Below, piece after piece: positions 57,640 to 64,000 of a stretch of DNA of 64,000 nucleotides (the first letter of the stretch is position 1; every line of letters begins with the position of its first letter). Position numbers and translations under genes: made by a program. The DNA is from Pseudonocardia halophobica (GTDB lineage: Bacteria; Actinomycetota; Actinomycetes; Mycobacteriales; Pseudonocardiaceae). Under the pieces are notes generated by a model, which made no database searches, had not been told where the DNA came from, and saw only the letters and a program-made list of their open reading frames with translations. The stretch is taken from the NCBI RefSeq assembly GCF_027922425.1, contig NZ_BSFQ01000013.1, positions 1 to 64,000 on the forward strand. Direction: 5' to 3'.

Positions 57640-58119
57640 ATGATTGCCGAGCATCGAGCGGTCGCGCCGCTCCGGGTGTTCCTCGTCGTCTTGTTCGCGG
57701 TGCTGGTCGTGTTCCAGACCATGTCGCTCCCCGGGCAGTTCGCGCACATGGCGAAGGAGTCCCCGGAGGACGCGTACCTCCGCTGGCCGTTGACCGCCCT
57801 CGCGGTGTTCTGGGTGCTGTGCGTCCAGGTCGTGGTCGTCGCGACCTGGATGCTGCTCGCCCGGGTGAAGAAGGACCGCATCTTCGACCCGGCCTCGCTG
57901 AGGTGGGTCGACGCCATCGTGTGGGCGATCGCCGCGGCGTGGGTGGTGCTGGTCGGGGTGTTCCTCTACGTCGGGTTCCGGGCGGACGACCCGGGGGTGC
58001 CGATGGTGCTGTTCCTCATGGTCGTCGGCGTCGCCGTGCTGGGGCTGCTGATGGTGGTGATGCGGGCGCTGCTGCGGCAGGCCACGGCCCTGCGCACCGA
58101 CATGGAGGCGGTCATCTGA
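57640..58119 (+). CDS. DUF2975 family membrane protein
   Basis: This 159-residue protein has four transmembrane segments (about residues 10-27, 47-70, 88-110, 118-140) and the DUF2975 feature RVKKDRIFDPASLRWVDAIVWAIAAAWV in the central loop. DUF2975 proteins are regularly followed by a small XRE regulator, as here, with the stop and next ATG overlapping (TGATG). The pair may sense membrane or redox state; the function is not established. Translation is probably leaderless. Confidence 0.87.
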   Translation: MIAEHRAVAPLRVFLVVLFAVLVVFQTMSLPGQFAHMAKESPEDAYLRWPLTALAVFWVLCVQVVVVATWMLLARVKKDRIFDPASLRWVDAIVWAIAAAWVVLVGVFLYVGFRADDPGVPMVLFLMVVGVAVLGLLMVVMRALLRQATALRTDMEAVI

Positions 58120-58349
58120 TGCCGATCGTCGTGCGGATCGACGTCGAGCTGGCCCGGCGCAAGATGAGCGTCGGGGAGTTCGCCGAGAAGGTCGGGCTCA
58201 CGCCGGCCAACGTCGCGGTCCTGAAGAACGGGCGGGCCAAGGCGGTCCGGTTCAGCACCCTGGACGCCATGTGCCGGGTGCTCGACTGCCAGCCCGGAGA
58301 CCTGCTGGAGTGGGTTCCCGCGGAGGAAGCGGTGGAACGGTTGCTCTAG
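58119..58349 (+). CDS. XRE-family small DNA-binding protein (HTH_26 / YozG-like)
   Basis: A 76-residue single-domain helix-turn-helix: MPIVVRIDVELARRKMSVGEFAEKVGLTPANVAVLKNGRAKAVRFSTLDAMCRVLDCQPGDLLEW is the standard five-helix cI-like fold seen in the partners of DUF2975 proteins. It overlaps the membrane protein stop codon and probably regulates the operon. The convergent PH-domain gene ends 4 bp inside its 3' end. Confidence 0.9.
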   Translation: MPIVVRIDVELARRKMSVGEFAEKVGLTPANVAVLKNGRAKAVRFSTLDAMCRVLDCQPGDLLEWVPAEEAVERLL

Positions 58350-59869
58350 CCGAGCAACCGGCGAAGCAGCCCCGGGGTGGTCGCGTCGGCCAGCGCCACG
58401 GCGTCGGCCGCGTCCACGTCGAGGATGCGGTAGCCGCCCTCGCCCGCTGCCGTCACGGCCTGCAGCGTCACCAGGCCGGCGCGGCGCTGGAAGGGGCTCT
58501 GTCGGACCGTCCAGCCGATCACGCCGGACCGTTGCAACGCGACCGTCCGGCGGGACAGGCCCCCGAGCCGGCTGACCAGGTACTGCGGGGTGAGCGCGTG
58601 GCCGAGTGCCCGGTACCGGTCGGCGGCCAGCAGCGCGGCGAGCGGCACGAGCACCACGGTTCCCGGCCAGATCCAGCTCAGCCCGGGCCAGACCCGTCCG
58701 ACGACGACCGCCGCCGCGACGAGCACCAGCACCGGCACGAGGGCGCGGGTGTACCGGCGCCGCCGCGCGGCCGCCGGGTGCGGGACCAGCGGCGTGAGCG
58801 TCGGGTCGATCTCGCTCCCGGTCCGGCGCAGGGCCGCCCCGGCGACCCGGTGCGCCTCGGCCCGGGGCGCGGGCGGCTGCAGTACCCCGCCCTGCGCCTC
58901 GCGCCCGAGCCCCGTGGACAGGGCGCGCGTCTGGGCCCCGCCGCCGGCGCGCAGCAGCAACGGCTCGTGCACGCCCACGCCGCGCAGCCGCTCCTCCGCG
59001 ACCGACAGCGACCGGGTGGTGAGCAGCCCGCGCCGCACGCGCAGGGTGCCGTCGGCCTCGCGGGTCAGCCGGTAGCCCCACCAGCGCTCGGTGAACAGCA
59101 CCACCGACCCGACCACGGCGATCACCAGCAACGCCAGCCCCACCAGCCCGACGGCCAGCCAGAGCGGGGCCGCCGCGAGCCGCTCGGCGGCGTCGTCGAC
59201 GCCGTCGACCTCCGTGGGGCTGACACCCAGCTCGTTGAGCACGTTGAACGCAGCCGCCGCGATCGCGCCGACACCGGCCAGGGAGGAGAAGGTGAGCGGG
59301 GCGAACCGCAGCCAGGACCAGCGGAGCCGGGCCAGCACCTCGGCGTCCGGCTCGACCGGCTGCTCGACGGGCCGGGGCTCCGCCCGCCGCCGGTCCAGCA
59401 GCTCCCGCCGCAGGGTCTCGGCTTCCGCCGTGCTGACGGCGTCGAGCGTGAGGCCGCCGTTCCGGTGCTCCCCGCCCGCGTCGGCCGCCCGCACCGCCAC
59501 CACGCTGAGCCGGAAGGCGCGGTGCAAGGGCGAGGCCGTGAGGTCGACGGTGCGAATCCGGTCGCGCGGCACCGAGCGCCGCTGTCGTCGGAGCCAACCG
59601 CTGTGCAGCTCGACCCGCTCGGCCGTGATCCGGTACCGGGTCGTGCGCCAGCGGACCACGCCGGCGAGGACCACCAGCACGCCGATGCCGAGCGTGATCC
59701 ACGGCCGGACCGGGTCGCCGTTGCTCCCGGTGATCAGCACGACGACCAGCACCGGGACGAGCTTGACCAGGGTCCGGACCGGCTCGACCACCACCATCCG
59801 CGCGTCGAGCCGCCGCCACGGGACGCCGGAGTCGACGGTGGGACCGACCGGCTCGGCCGAGACCGTCAT
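58346..59869 (-). CDS. PH domain-containing membrane protein (YdbT-like, bPH2)
   Basis: This 507-residue protein contains bacterial PH_2 domains each preceded by a pair of transmembrane helices: VEPVRTLVKLVPVLVVVLI...RWRTTRYRITAERVELHSGWLRRQRRSVPRDRIRTVDLTASPLHR, then a second unit around WWGYRLTREADGTLRVRRGLLTTRSLSVAEERLRGVGV, and a third around HALTPQYLVSRLGGLSRRTVALQRSGVIGW. It corresponds to Bacillus YdbT. Its ATG overlaps the YdbS-like gene stop (ATGA). The pair is thought to act in cell-envelope stress or antimicrobial-peptide tolerance. Confidence 0.87.
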   Translation of the reverse strand: MTVSAEPVGPTVDSGVPWRRLDARMVVVEPVRTLVKLVPVLVVVLITGSNGDPVRPWITLGIGVLVVLAGVVRWRTTRYRITAERVELHSGWLRRQRRSVPRDRIRTVDLTASPLHRAFRLSVVAVRAADAGGEHRNGGLTLDAVSTAEAETLRRELLDRRRAEPRPVEQPVEPDAEVLARLRWSWLRFAPLTFSSLAGVGAIAAAAFNVLNELGVSPTEVDGVDDAAERLAAAPLWLAVGLVGLALLVIAVVGSVVLFTERWWGYRLTREADGTLRVRRGLLTTRSLSVAEERLRGVGVHEPLLLRAGGGAQTRALSTGLGREAQGGVLQPPAPRAEAHRVAGAALRRTGSEIDPTLTPLVPHPAAARRRRYTRALVPVLVLVAAAVVVGRVWPGLSWIWPGTVVLVPLAALLAADRYRALGHALTPQYLVSRLGGLSRRTVALQRSGVIGWTVRQSPFQRRAGLVTLQAVTAAGEGGYRILDVDAADAVALADATTPGLLRRLLG

Positions 59870-60375
59870 GTGGCGTCGCCGGGTGTGGCCTGGGTGGTCT
59901 CGGTGAGCTGACGGGCGAGCTCCTGGGCGTGCGCCGTGGCCAGGCCGCGGATGGTGACGGGCCCGCGCGCCGACGCCGTCGTCACGGTCACGCTGGCGAG
60001 CCCGAGCAGCTGCTGCAGCGGCCCGTGCTCGGTGTCGACGGTCTGCACGCGCGAGATCGGCGCGATCCGCCACTCGCGGACCAGCCAGCCGGAGAGCGTG
60101 TAGACCGCCTCGTCCGTGACCTCCCAGCGGTGGATGCGGAACAGGATCCCGGGGACGACAGCGGCGTAGACCAGCCCGGCGACCACCGTCGCCGCGAGGG
60201 TCCCCCACAGCCAGCCCGGCCCGCCGAGGACCAGCGCCACCACGAGTTGGGGGAGCGCGACGATCCCGGTGCCGCCGAGCCCGCGCAGCCGCCACCAGCT
60301 CCGCGCGCGCGGGTCCACCCGGTGGGCGGGCGGGCGGAGCGGGAGCGCGGTCGGCACGGTGGACCCGGTCTGCAT
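59866..60375 (-). CDS. PH domain-containing membrane protein (YdbS-like)
   Basis: This 169-residue protein has two transmembrane helices (about residues 30-50 and 55-80), followed by one bPH2 domain: FRIHRWEVTDEAVYTLSGWLVREWRIAPISRVQTVDTEHGPLQQLLGLASVTVTTASARGPVTIRGL, then the conserved end AQELARQLTE. It is the first gene of the YdbS-YdbT pair. ATG 60375 was chosen because homology begins soon after; no clear ribosome binding site is visible. Confidence 0.87.
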   Translation of the reverse strand: MQTGSTVPTALPLRPPAHRVDPRARSWWRLRGLGGTGIVALPQLVVALVLGGPGWLWGTLAATVVAGLVYAAVVPGILFRIHRWEVTDEAVYTLSGWLVREWRIAPISRVQTVDTEHGPLQQLLGLASVTVTTASARGPVTIRGLATAHAQELARQLTETTQATPGDAT

Positions 60376-60475
60376 GGGTTCATGCTGCCGAAACGTCCGG
60401 GTCCGTGTCGCGGGACCCTCCTCGAAGCAGCCGCCGCACCCCTCGGCCGGGCGCATCGCACCGTAGGGTCGGGCT

Positions 60476-61300
60476 GTGCTCCCCCCGCGATGGCAGCCGC
60501 GACTGATCGCCCTCGACATCGACGGCACCACGGTCCACGAGAAGAATCCGCCCAGCCCGCGGGTCCTCGCCGCCGTCCGGGAGATCGGGCGGCACGCCGT
60601 CGTCACGCTGTGCACGGGGCGGACCGTGCTCGGCGTCGGGCACGTGCTGGACCAGCTCGAACTGGGCGCCCGGCCCCGCACCGACCGGTACGCCGACTTC
60701 GAGCACACGACCGTCTGCTCGAACGGCGCCGTCGTGCTCGACACGGGCTCGCGGGAGGTGCGGTACGCGATCCGGTTCGAGCCGGGTCCCGTCGTCGCGG
60801 CGGTCCGCGAGGCCCTGCCCGGGGCGGTGTTCGGGTGCGAGGAGGTCGGCCGCGGGCAGCGGGTGGGCGCACCGTTCCCCGACGGCATCCTGGCCGGCCG
60901 GGTCCGCCTCGTCGACGAGGCCGAGCTCCTCGGGGAGCCGACGCCGAAGGTCGTCGCGTACTGGCCGCACGGCACGCCCGCGGACGTCGCCGAGCGGATG
61001 GAGGGCGTGGAGGTCCCCGGCGCCGAGGTGACCCTGGACCACGAGCTGCCGTGGGTGTCGATGGTGCCCGAGGGGGTGTCCAAGGCGTCGGCGCTGGCCG
61101 AGGTCGCGCGGGTGCTCGGGGTGGCGCAGGCGGACGTCCTCGCGGTGGGCGACGGCGACAACGACCGCGCCATGCTCCGCTGGGCCGGGCTCGGTGTGGC
61201 GATGGGTCAGGCTCCGCCGGAGGTGAAGGCCGACGCCGACGAGGTCACCGGCACGGTCGAGGAGGACGGCCTCGCCGCCGTGCTCGAGCGCTACCTCTGA
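60476..61300 (+). CDS. HAD superfamily hydrolase (Cof-type phosphatase)
   Basis: This 274-residue haloacid-dehalogenase-fold phosphatase of the IIB/Cof class has motif I LIALDIDGTTVHEKNPPS, motif II VTLCTGRT, the IIB cap domain in the middle, motif III KASALAEVARVLGV and motif IV VLAVGDGDNDRAMLRWAGLGVAMG. It dephosphorylates small sugar or nucleotide phosphates; specificity is unknown. GTG 60476 precedes the conserved start by about 10 codons. Confidence 0.88.
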   Translation: MLPPRWQPRLIALDIDGTTVHEKNPPSPRVLAAVREIGRHAVVTLCTGRTVLGVGHVLDQLELGARPRTDRYADFEHTTVCSNGAVVLDTGSREVRYAIRFEPGPVVAAVREALPGAVFGCEEVGRGQRVGAPFPDGILAGRVRLVDEAELLGEPTPKVVAYWPHGTPADVAERMEGVEVPGAEVTLDHELPWVSMVPEGVSKASALAEVARVLGVAQADVLAVGDGDNDRAMLRWAGLGVAMGQAPPEVKADADEVTGTVEEDGLAAVLERYL

Positions 61301-61378
61301 GGGTGGGGCCGAGGGCGGGGCGGAGGTCGCTGCCTCGGACGGTTCCGGGCGGGCCGGGTCCACTGCAGTGTGCGAGCG

Positions 61379-62497
61379 CTACCTCGGACGGTCCGGTAGT
61401 CGACCGAGGGCGGTGAGTTGGGCCGCGCGCACCGGCGCGGTCTGCGCCTGGACGAGGTGGAAGCTCGCCTCCCGCGCCCACCGCTGCTCCGGGCTGTCGA
61501 GCAGCATCGCCGCGCCCGAACGGGCCGCGACCAGGGCGTTCGCGGCGCGGACCGTCAGCGCGCCCAGCTCGCCACGCAGGGCCAGCCGTTCCGGGATCCG
61601 TTCGCGCAGCGGTACCTCGACGAGCAGGGCGAGGGCCTCGGCGCGCAGTTCCTCGGCCCGGTCGGAGAGCGTCGCCGCGAGCTCCGCCGCCCCGGGCCGG
61701 TCGAGCGCGGCGAGCGTCCGCAGGACGCGGCGCAGTAGGCCGGTGGTCGCAGCCGTGGGGTTCGCGGTGCGGGCGGCGTCGAGCTCGCGGTAGGCCGCGC
61801 CGTCGGCGAGACCGAGGACGGCGTCGGGGCCGACGGCGAGCCCGTCGATCTCCAGTGCGACGGTCCGGGTGCCGCCCATGACCGCCAGCGGCAGCGGCTC
61901 GCCGGCTCCCAGTCCCGCCGACTCGCGGGCCGGGACCAGCGTGAAGAGGTACCGGTCGTCGGGCGCGGCGGCGGCGATCATCACGTGGTCGACCAGACCC
62001 CAGCCGGTGCACCAGTCGGCGCGCCCCTGCAGCCGCCACCCCGCGCCGTCGGGCTCCGCGCGGACGGCGGGCTGACCGGAGCGGCGCAGGTGCGCGATCG
62101 CGAGCCCCGCCTGCTCGTGTGCCGTCGACAGGGCCGCGCGGTGCTCCGGGCCGGCCTCTCCAGGGGCGAACTGCGCCGGGTCGAGGCCGGCCACCCCGCC
62201 GCGCGCGAGCATCTGCGGGGTGCGGTGCTGGTTGACCACGAACCAGGTCGCTGCACACGCCCCGGCGAGGACCTCCGTGACCTCGATGTCCGTGACCGCG
62301 TCGGCGCCGAGCCCGCCCTCGTCCTCCGGGATCCGCACACTGAGCAGACCCGCCTCCGCCAGCGCCCGGATGTGGTCCCTGCGCACCCCGCGCGCGGGAT
62401 CGTCGGCCGCCGCGGCGTGCGGCTCCAGCAGTTCGACGGCCAGTCGGCGCGCCCGCTCGACGGGATCCGCGGGTGGCACGGGGACGGGAGCGATCAC
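61379..62497 (-). CDS. acyl-CoA dehydrogenase-like flavoprotein
   Basis: This 372-residue protein of the acyl-CoA dehydrogenase/flavin monooxygenase-like fold has an N-terminal helical domain (ARGVRRDHIRALAEAGLLSVRIPEDEGGLGADAVTDIEVTEVLAGACAATWFVVNQHRTP), a beta domain (GAGWRLQGRADWCTGWGLVDHVMIAAAAPDDRYLFTLVP) and a shortened C-terminal helical domain. The usual catalytic Glu is not recognised, so oxygenase or thioester-independent activity is possible. GTG 62497 is the likely start; further upstream the frame runs through a low-complexity region. Confidence 0.78.
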   Translation of the reverse strand: MIAPVPVPPADPVERARRLAVELLEPHAAAADDPARGVRRDHIRALAEAGLLSVRIPEDEGGLGADAVTDIEVTEVLAGACAATWFVVNQHRTPQMLARGGVAGLDPAQFAPGEAGPEHRAALSTAHEQAGLAIAHLRRSGQPAVRAEPDGAGWRLQGRADWCTGWGLVDHVMIAAAAPDDRYLFTLVPARESAGLGAGEPLPLAVMGGTRTVALEIDGLAVGPDAVLGLADGAAYRELDAARTANPTAATTGLLRRVLRTLAALDRPGAAELAATLSDRAEELRAEALALLVEVPLRERIPERLALRGELGALTVRAANALVAARSGAAMLLDSPEQRWAREASFHLVQAQTAPVRAAQLTALGRLPDRPR

Positions 62498-63139
62498 GGG
62501 GAAGACGGTAGGCGGTGGGTGCTGTCGGTGGCCGAGCCCGTCGGAGGCAGGGGAGCAGTGCAGGGGCAGGGGAGCAGGAGGGCAGCGGAGCAGGAGGGCA
62601 GGGAGCGGGAGGCAGGGGCAGGGCTGGCACACCGTTCCGGCGCGCTGACACACCCCGTCCGGTCGGCCGCACATCCCGTGGACCAGATGTGCGACGCCCC
62701 CCGGGGCGTGCGACCGGGTCGGGACCCGCGAGCCGGACCACCGCCGAGTCGAAGATCCGCGCTCGGGCAGCGAGGCGTTCGGGGATCGAGCGCTTCGCTG
62801 CCGAGGCGTGGATCACCGGCTGGATCGCGATCCTGGCGGGGTGTGGCGGCGCGGAGCGAGGTGGCGCTGACCAGATCGCGATCTTCGTGGCGCGCAGGCC
62901 GCTCGGCACGGCACGACCCGTGTTCGCACACCCGCTCGCGCAAGTCACAGGCCGTCGACCGGGTGTGCCATGGAGGTTCGGGGTGCGGGGCCGCGCCCGC
63001 ACGGGTGTGTCGCGATCGCTCGGGTGTGCCACCCGTCGCGCTGTTCCGAGCACTGGCGATCTCGGCCGGATCGCCCCCGAGCCGGGCGGATCCGACGTCG
63101 GAGCTGTGTGCCGCCGTCCCACCTCACCGCCGTCCGACC
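62498..63139. other. 642-bp intergenic region with a G-rich purine repeat
   Basis: 62548-62630 is built of imperfect repeats of GGGGCAGGGGAGCAGGAGGGCA-like units (G-runs of 3-4 bases), low in C and T on the plus strand. The rest holds only overlapping GC-biased frames with no family match. The G-runs could fold into quadruplexes. Confidence 0.6.
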
Positions 63140-64000
63140 TCACCGCACCCGGGCGAGCTCCCGGATCTCGGTGGCGACGAGGGGGGCCATGCGTTCGAGG
63201 GTGCCGCCGCACGAGGTCGGGCGTTCGGGGCCGGGGACCGGTTCGACCCGCACGGCCCAGGCGGCGCCGTCCGGGCCGATGACCAGCACCTCGGGGCCGT
63301 CGATGCGGGCGACGAGGAGGGCGTCGACGTCCCGTAGCCCGGTGTGCGCGCGCACGGCGAGCTCGGCGACCTGCCCGGCCGGCTCCCAGGCGGCGCGGCC
63401 GCGGCAGTGCCCGTGCTCCACCTCGCCCTGCCCGGCGGCCTTGCGCGCCTCGATGGCGGCCGCGAGGTCGAGGCGGCCGTAGAGGTAGCCGGTGGGCAGC
63501 ACGAGCGCGGTCGGGGCGAAGCGGTGCCCGCCGAGGTGCGAGCACTCCCAGATCCCGTCCGTCTCGGTCTCGGCGAGGCCGCGGGCGAGCGCGAGCCCGT
63601 CGACCGCGCAGCACAGGTCGCGGGTGCCGTGTGTGCAGACCAGCATCAACGGCCGGGTGACGGGTTCGCCTGCGCGGGCGTCGTCGAGGGGGATCGAGGC
63701 GAGCTCCGACGGCCCCTCGACCACCAGCCGTCCGACGCGGACCGCCCCGGGGCCGGTGTCGGCGAGCAGCACGGTGCGCGGTGAGTCCGACGGCGGACGG
63801 CGCCCGGGCCGCCTGATCAGCAGCAGTCGCCGGCCGGCTGCGCGGGCCCGCTCGGCAAGCCCCGCGACGGCGGGATCGGGGTGCTCGTCGACGGTCCGCG
63901 GCCACGCGCCGAGGTGCTCGACGCAGACGAGCCGGTCGCCCACGGGGGCGGTGCCGGGGAGGGGCTCGGCGAGCGCACGCGCGAGTGCGGAGCAGCGCGC
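63140..64000 (-). CDS. sucrase/ferredoxin-like family protein (start beyond window)
   Basis: At least 286 residues of a Suc_Fer-like (thioredoxin-fold ferredoxin) protein. The frame stays open to the window edge, where it reads CSALARALAEPLPGTAP before VGDRLVCVEHLGAWP, the normal family beginning, so GTG 63943 is internal. Conserved Cys/His blocks are VCTHGTRDLCCAVDGLALARGL, IWECSHLGGHRFAPTALVLPTGYLYGRL, HCRGRAAWEPAGQVAELAV and PTSCGGT. These resemble a [2Fe-2S] cluster site. The physiological role is unknown. Confidence 0.85.
   Translation of the reverse strand, partial: ARCSALARALAEPLPGTAPVGDRLVCVEHLGAWPRTVDEHPDPAVAGLAERARAAGRRLLLIRRPGRRPPSDSPRTVLLADTGPGAVRVGRLVVEGPSELASIPLDDARAGEPVTRPLMLVCTHGTRDLCCAVDGLALARGLAETETDGIWECSHLGGHRFAPTALVLPTGYLYGRLDLAAAIEARKAAGQGEVEHGHCRGRAAWEPAGQVAELAVRAHTGLRDVDALLVARIDGPEVLVIGPDGAAWAVRVEPVPGPERPTSCGGTLERMAPLVATEIRELARVR

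Overview
This window is high-GC actinobacterial DNA. It has GTG and TTG starts, 4-base stop/start overlaps, dense catabolic gene sets, a leaderless promoter, and an orn gene beside tRNA-His and tRNA-Lys. A Pseudonocardia-like member of the Pseudonocardiales is my best guess; no rRNA or species marker proves it.

Layout. (1) 1-12.4 kb is a nitrogen-compound catabolic unit. It holds the start of a methylmalonate-semialdehyde dehydrogenase, an amidohydrolase, a flavin monooxygenase-like protein, a BMP-type nucleoside ABC importer whose ATPase is frameshifted, an M20 hydrolase, an aminotransferase, an amidase and a GntR regulator. GAGATCTC-centred palindromes lie at its divergent promoters. (2) 12.8-13.1 kb is a tRNA-Lys 3' fragment plus an element scar. 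(3) 13.3-21.6 kb is an acyl-CoA/flavin operon with two strongly diverged lyase-like enzymes, under a MarR regulator with AAGCATGCTT-type operators. (4) 21.8-23 kb is a second scar and decayed DNA. (5) 23-31 kb is another catabolic set (deaminase-like amidohydrolase, MFS, FAH hydrolase, cupin, amidohydrolase-2, CoA ligase, LysR). (6) 32.2-33.4 kb is a gene graveyard ending in a third scar. (7) 33.5-53.9 kb is one large catabolic regulon: Baeyer-Villiger monooxygenase, esterase and aldehyde dehydrogenase in one frame, acyl-CoA dehydrogenase, two SDRs, an APH-family kinase, thiolase, two hydratases, CoA ligase, MDR reductase, aldolase and an ABC importer. Five promoters share a 16-bp box at a fixed distance from the -10, and a LuxR-family regulator lies inside the cluster. 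(8) From 55 kb on is housekeeping-like DNA: tRNA-Lys, tRNA-His, orn, a HerA-like ATPase, DUF2975/XRE, PH-domain membrane proteins, a HAD phosphatase, an acyl-CoA dehydrogenase-like protein and a sucrase/ferredoxin-like protein.

A degenerate direct repeat of the tRNA-Lys 3' end and its terminator flanks 12.9-55.1 kb. Three related scars fused to tRNA 3' fragments lie at 12.9, 21.9 and 33.3 kb, each at a module boundary. I read 13-55 kb as an accessory island assembled by several tRNA-targeted integrations whose integrases are gone.

How the genes may work together. The 33.5-53.9 kb regulon reads as a route for a ketone: oxygenation to an ester or lactone, hydrolysis, oxidation, CoA activation, phosphorylation of a hydroxyacyl-CoA by the APH-family kinase, elimination by the acyl-CoA dehydrogenase, then beta-oxidation. 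This is inferred from family chemistry, not shown. Several genes carry single-base frameshifts (importer ATPase, MFS 3' end, SDR, ABC permease). Some could be sequencing errors and some genuine decay.
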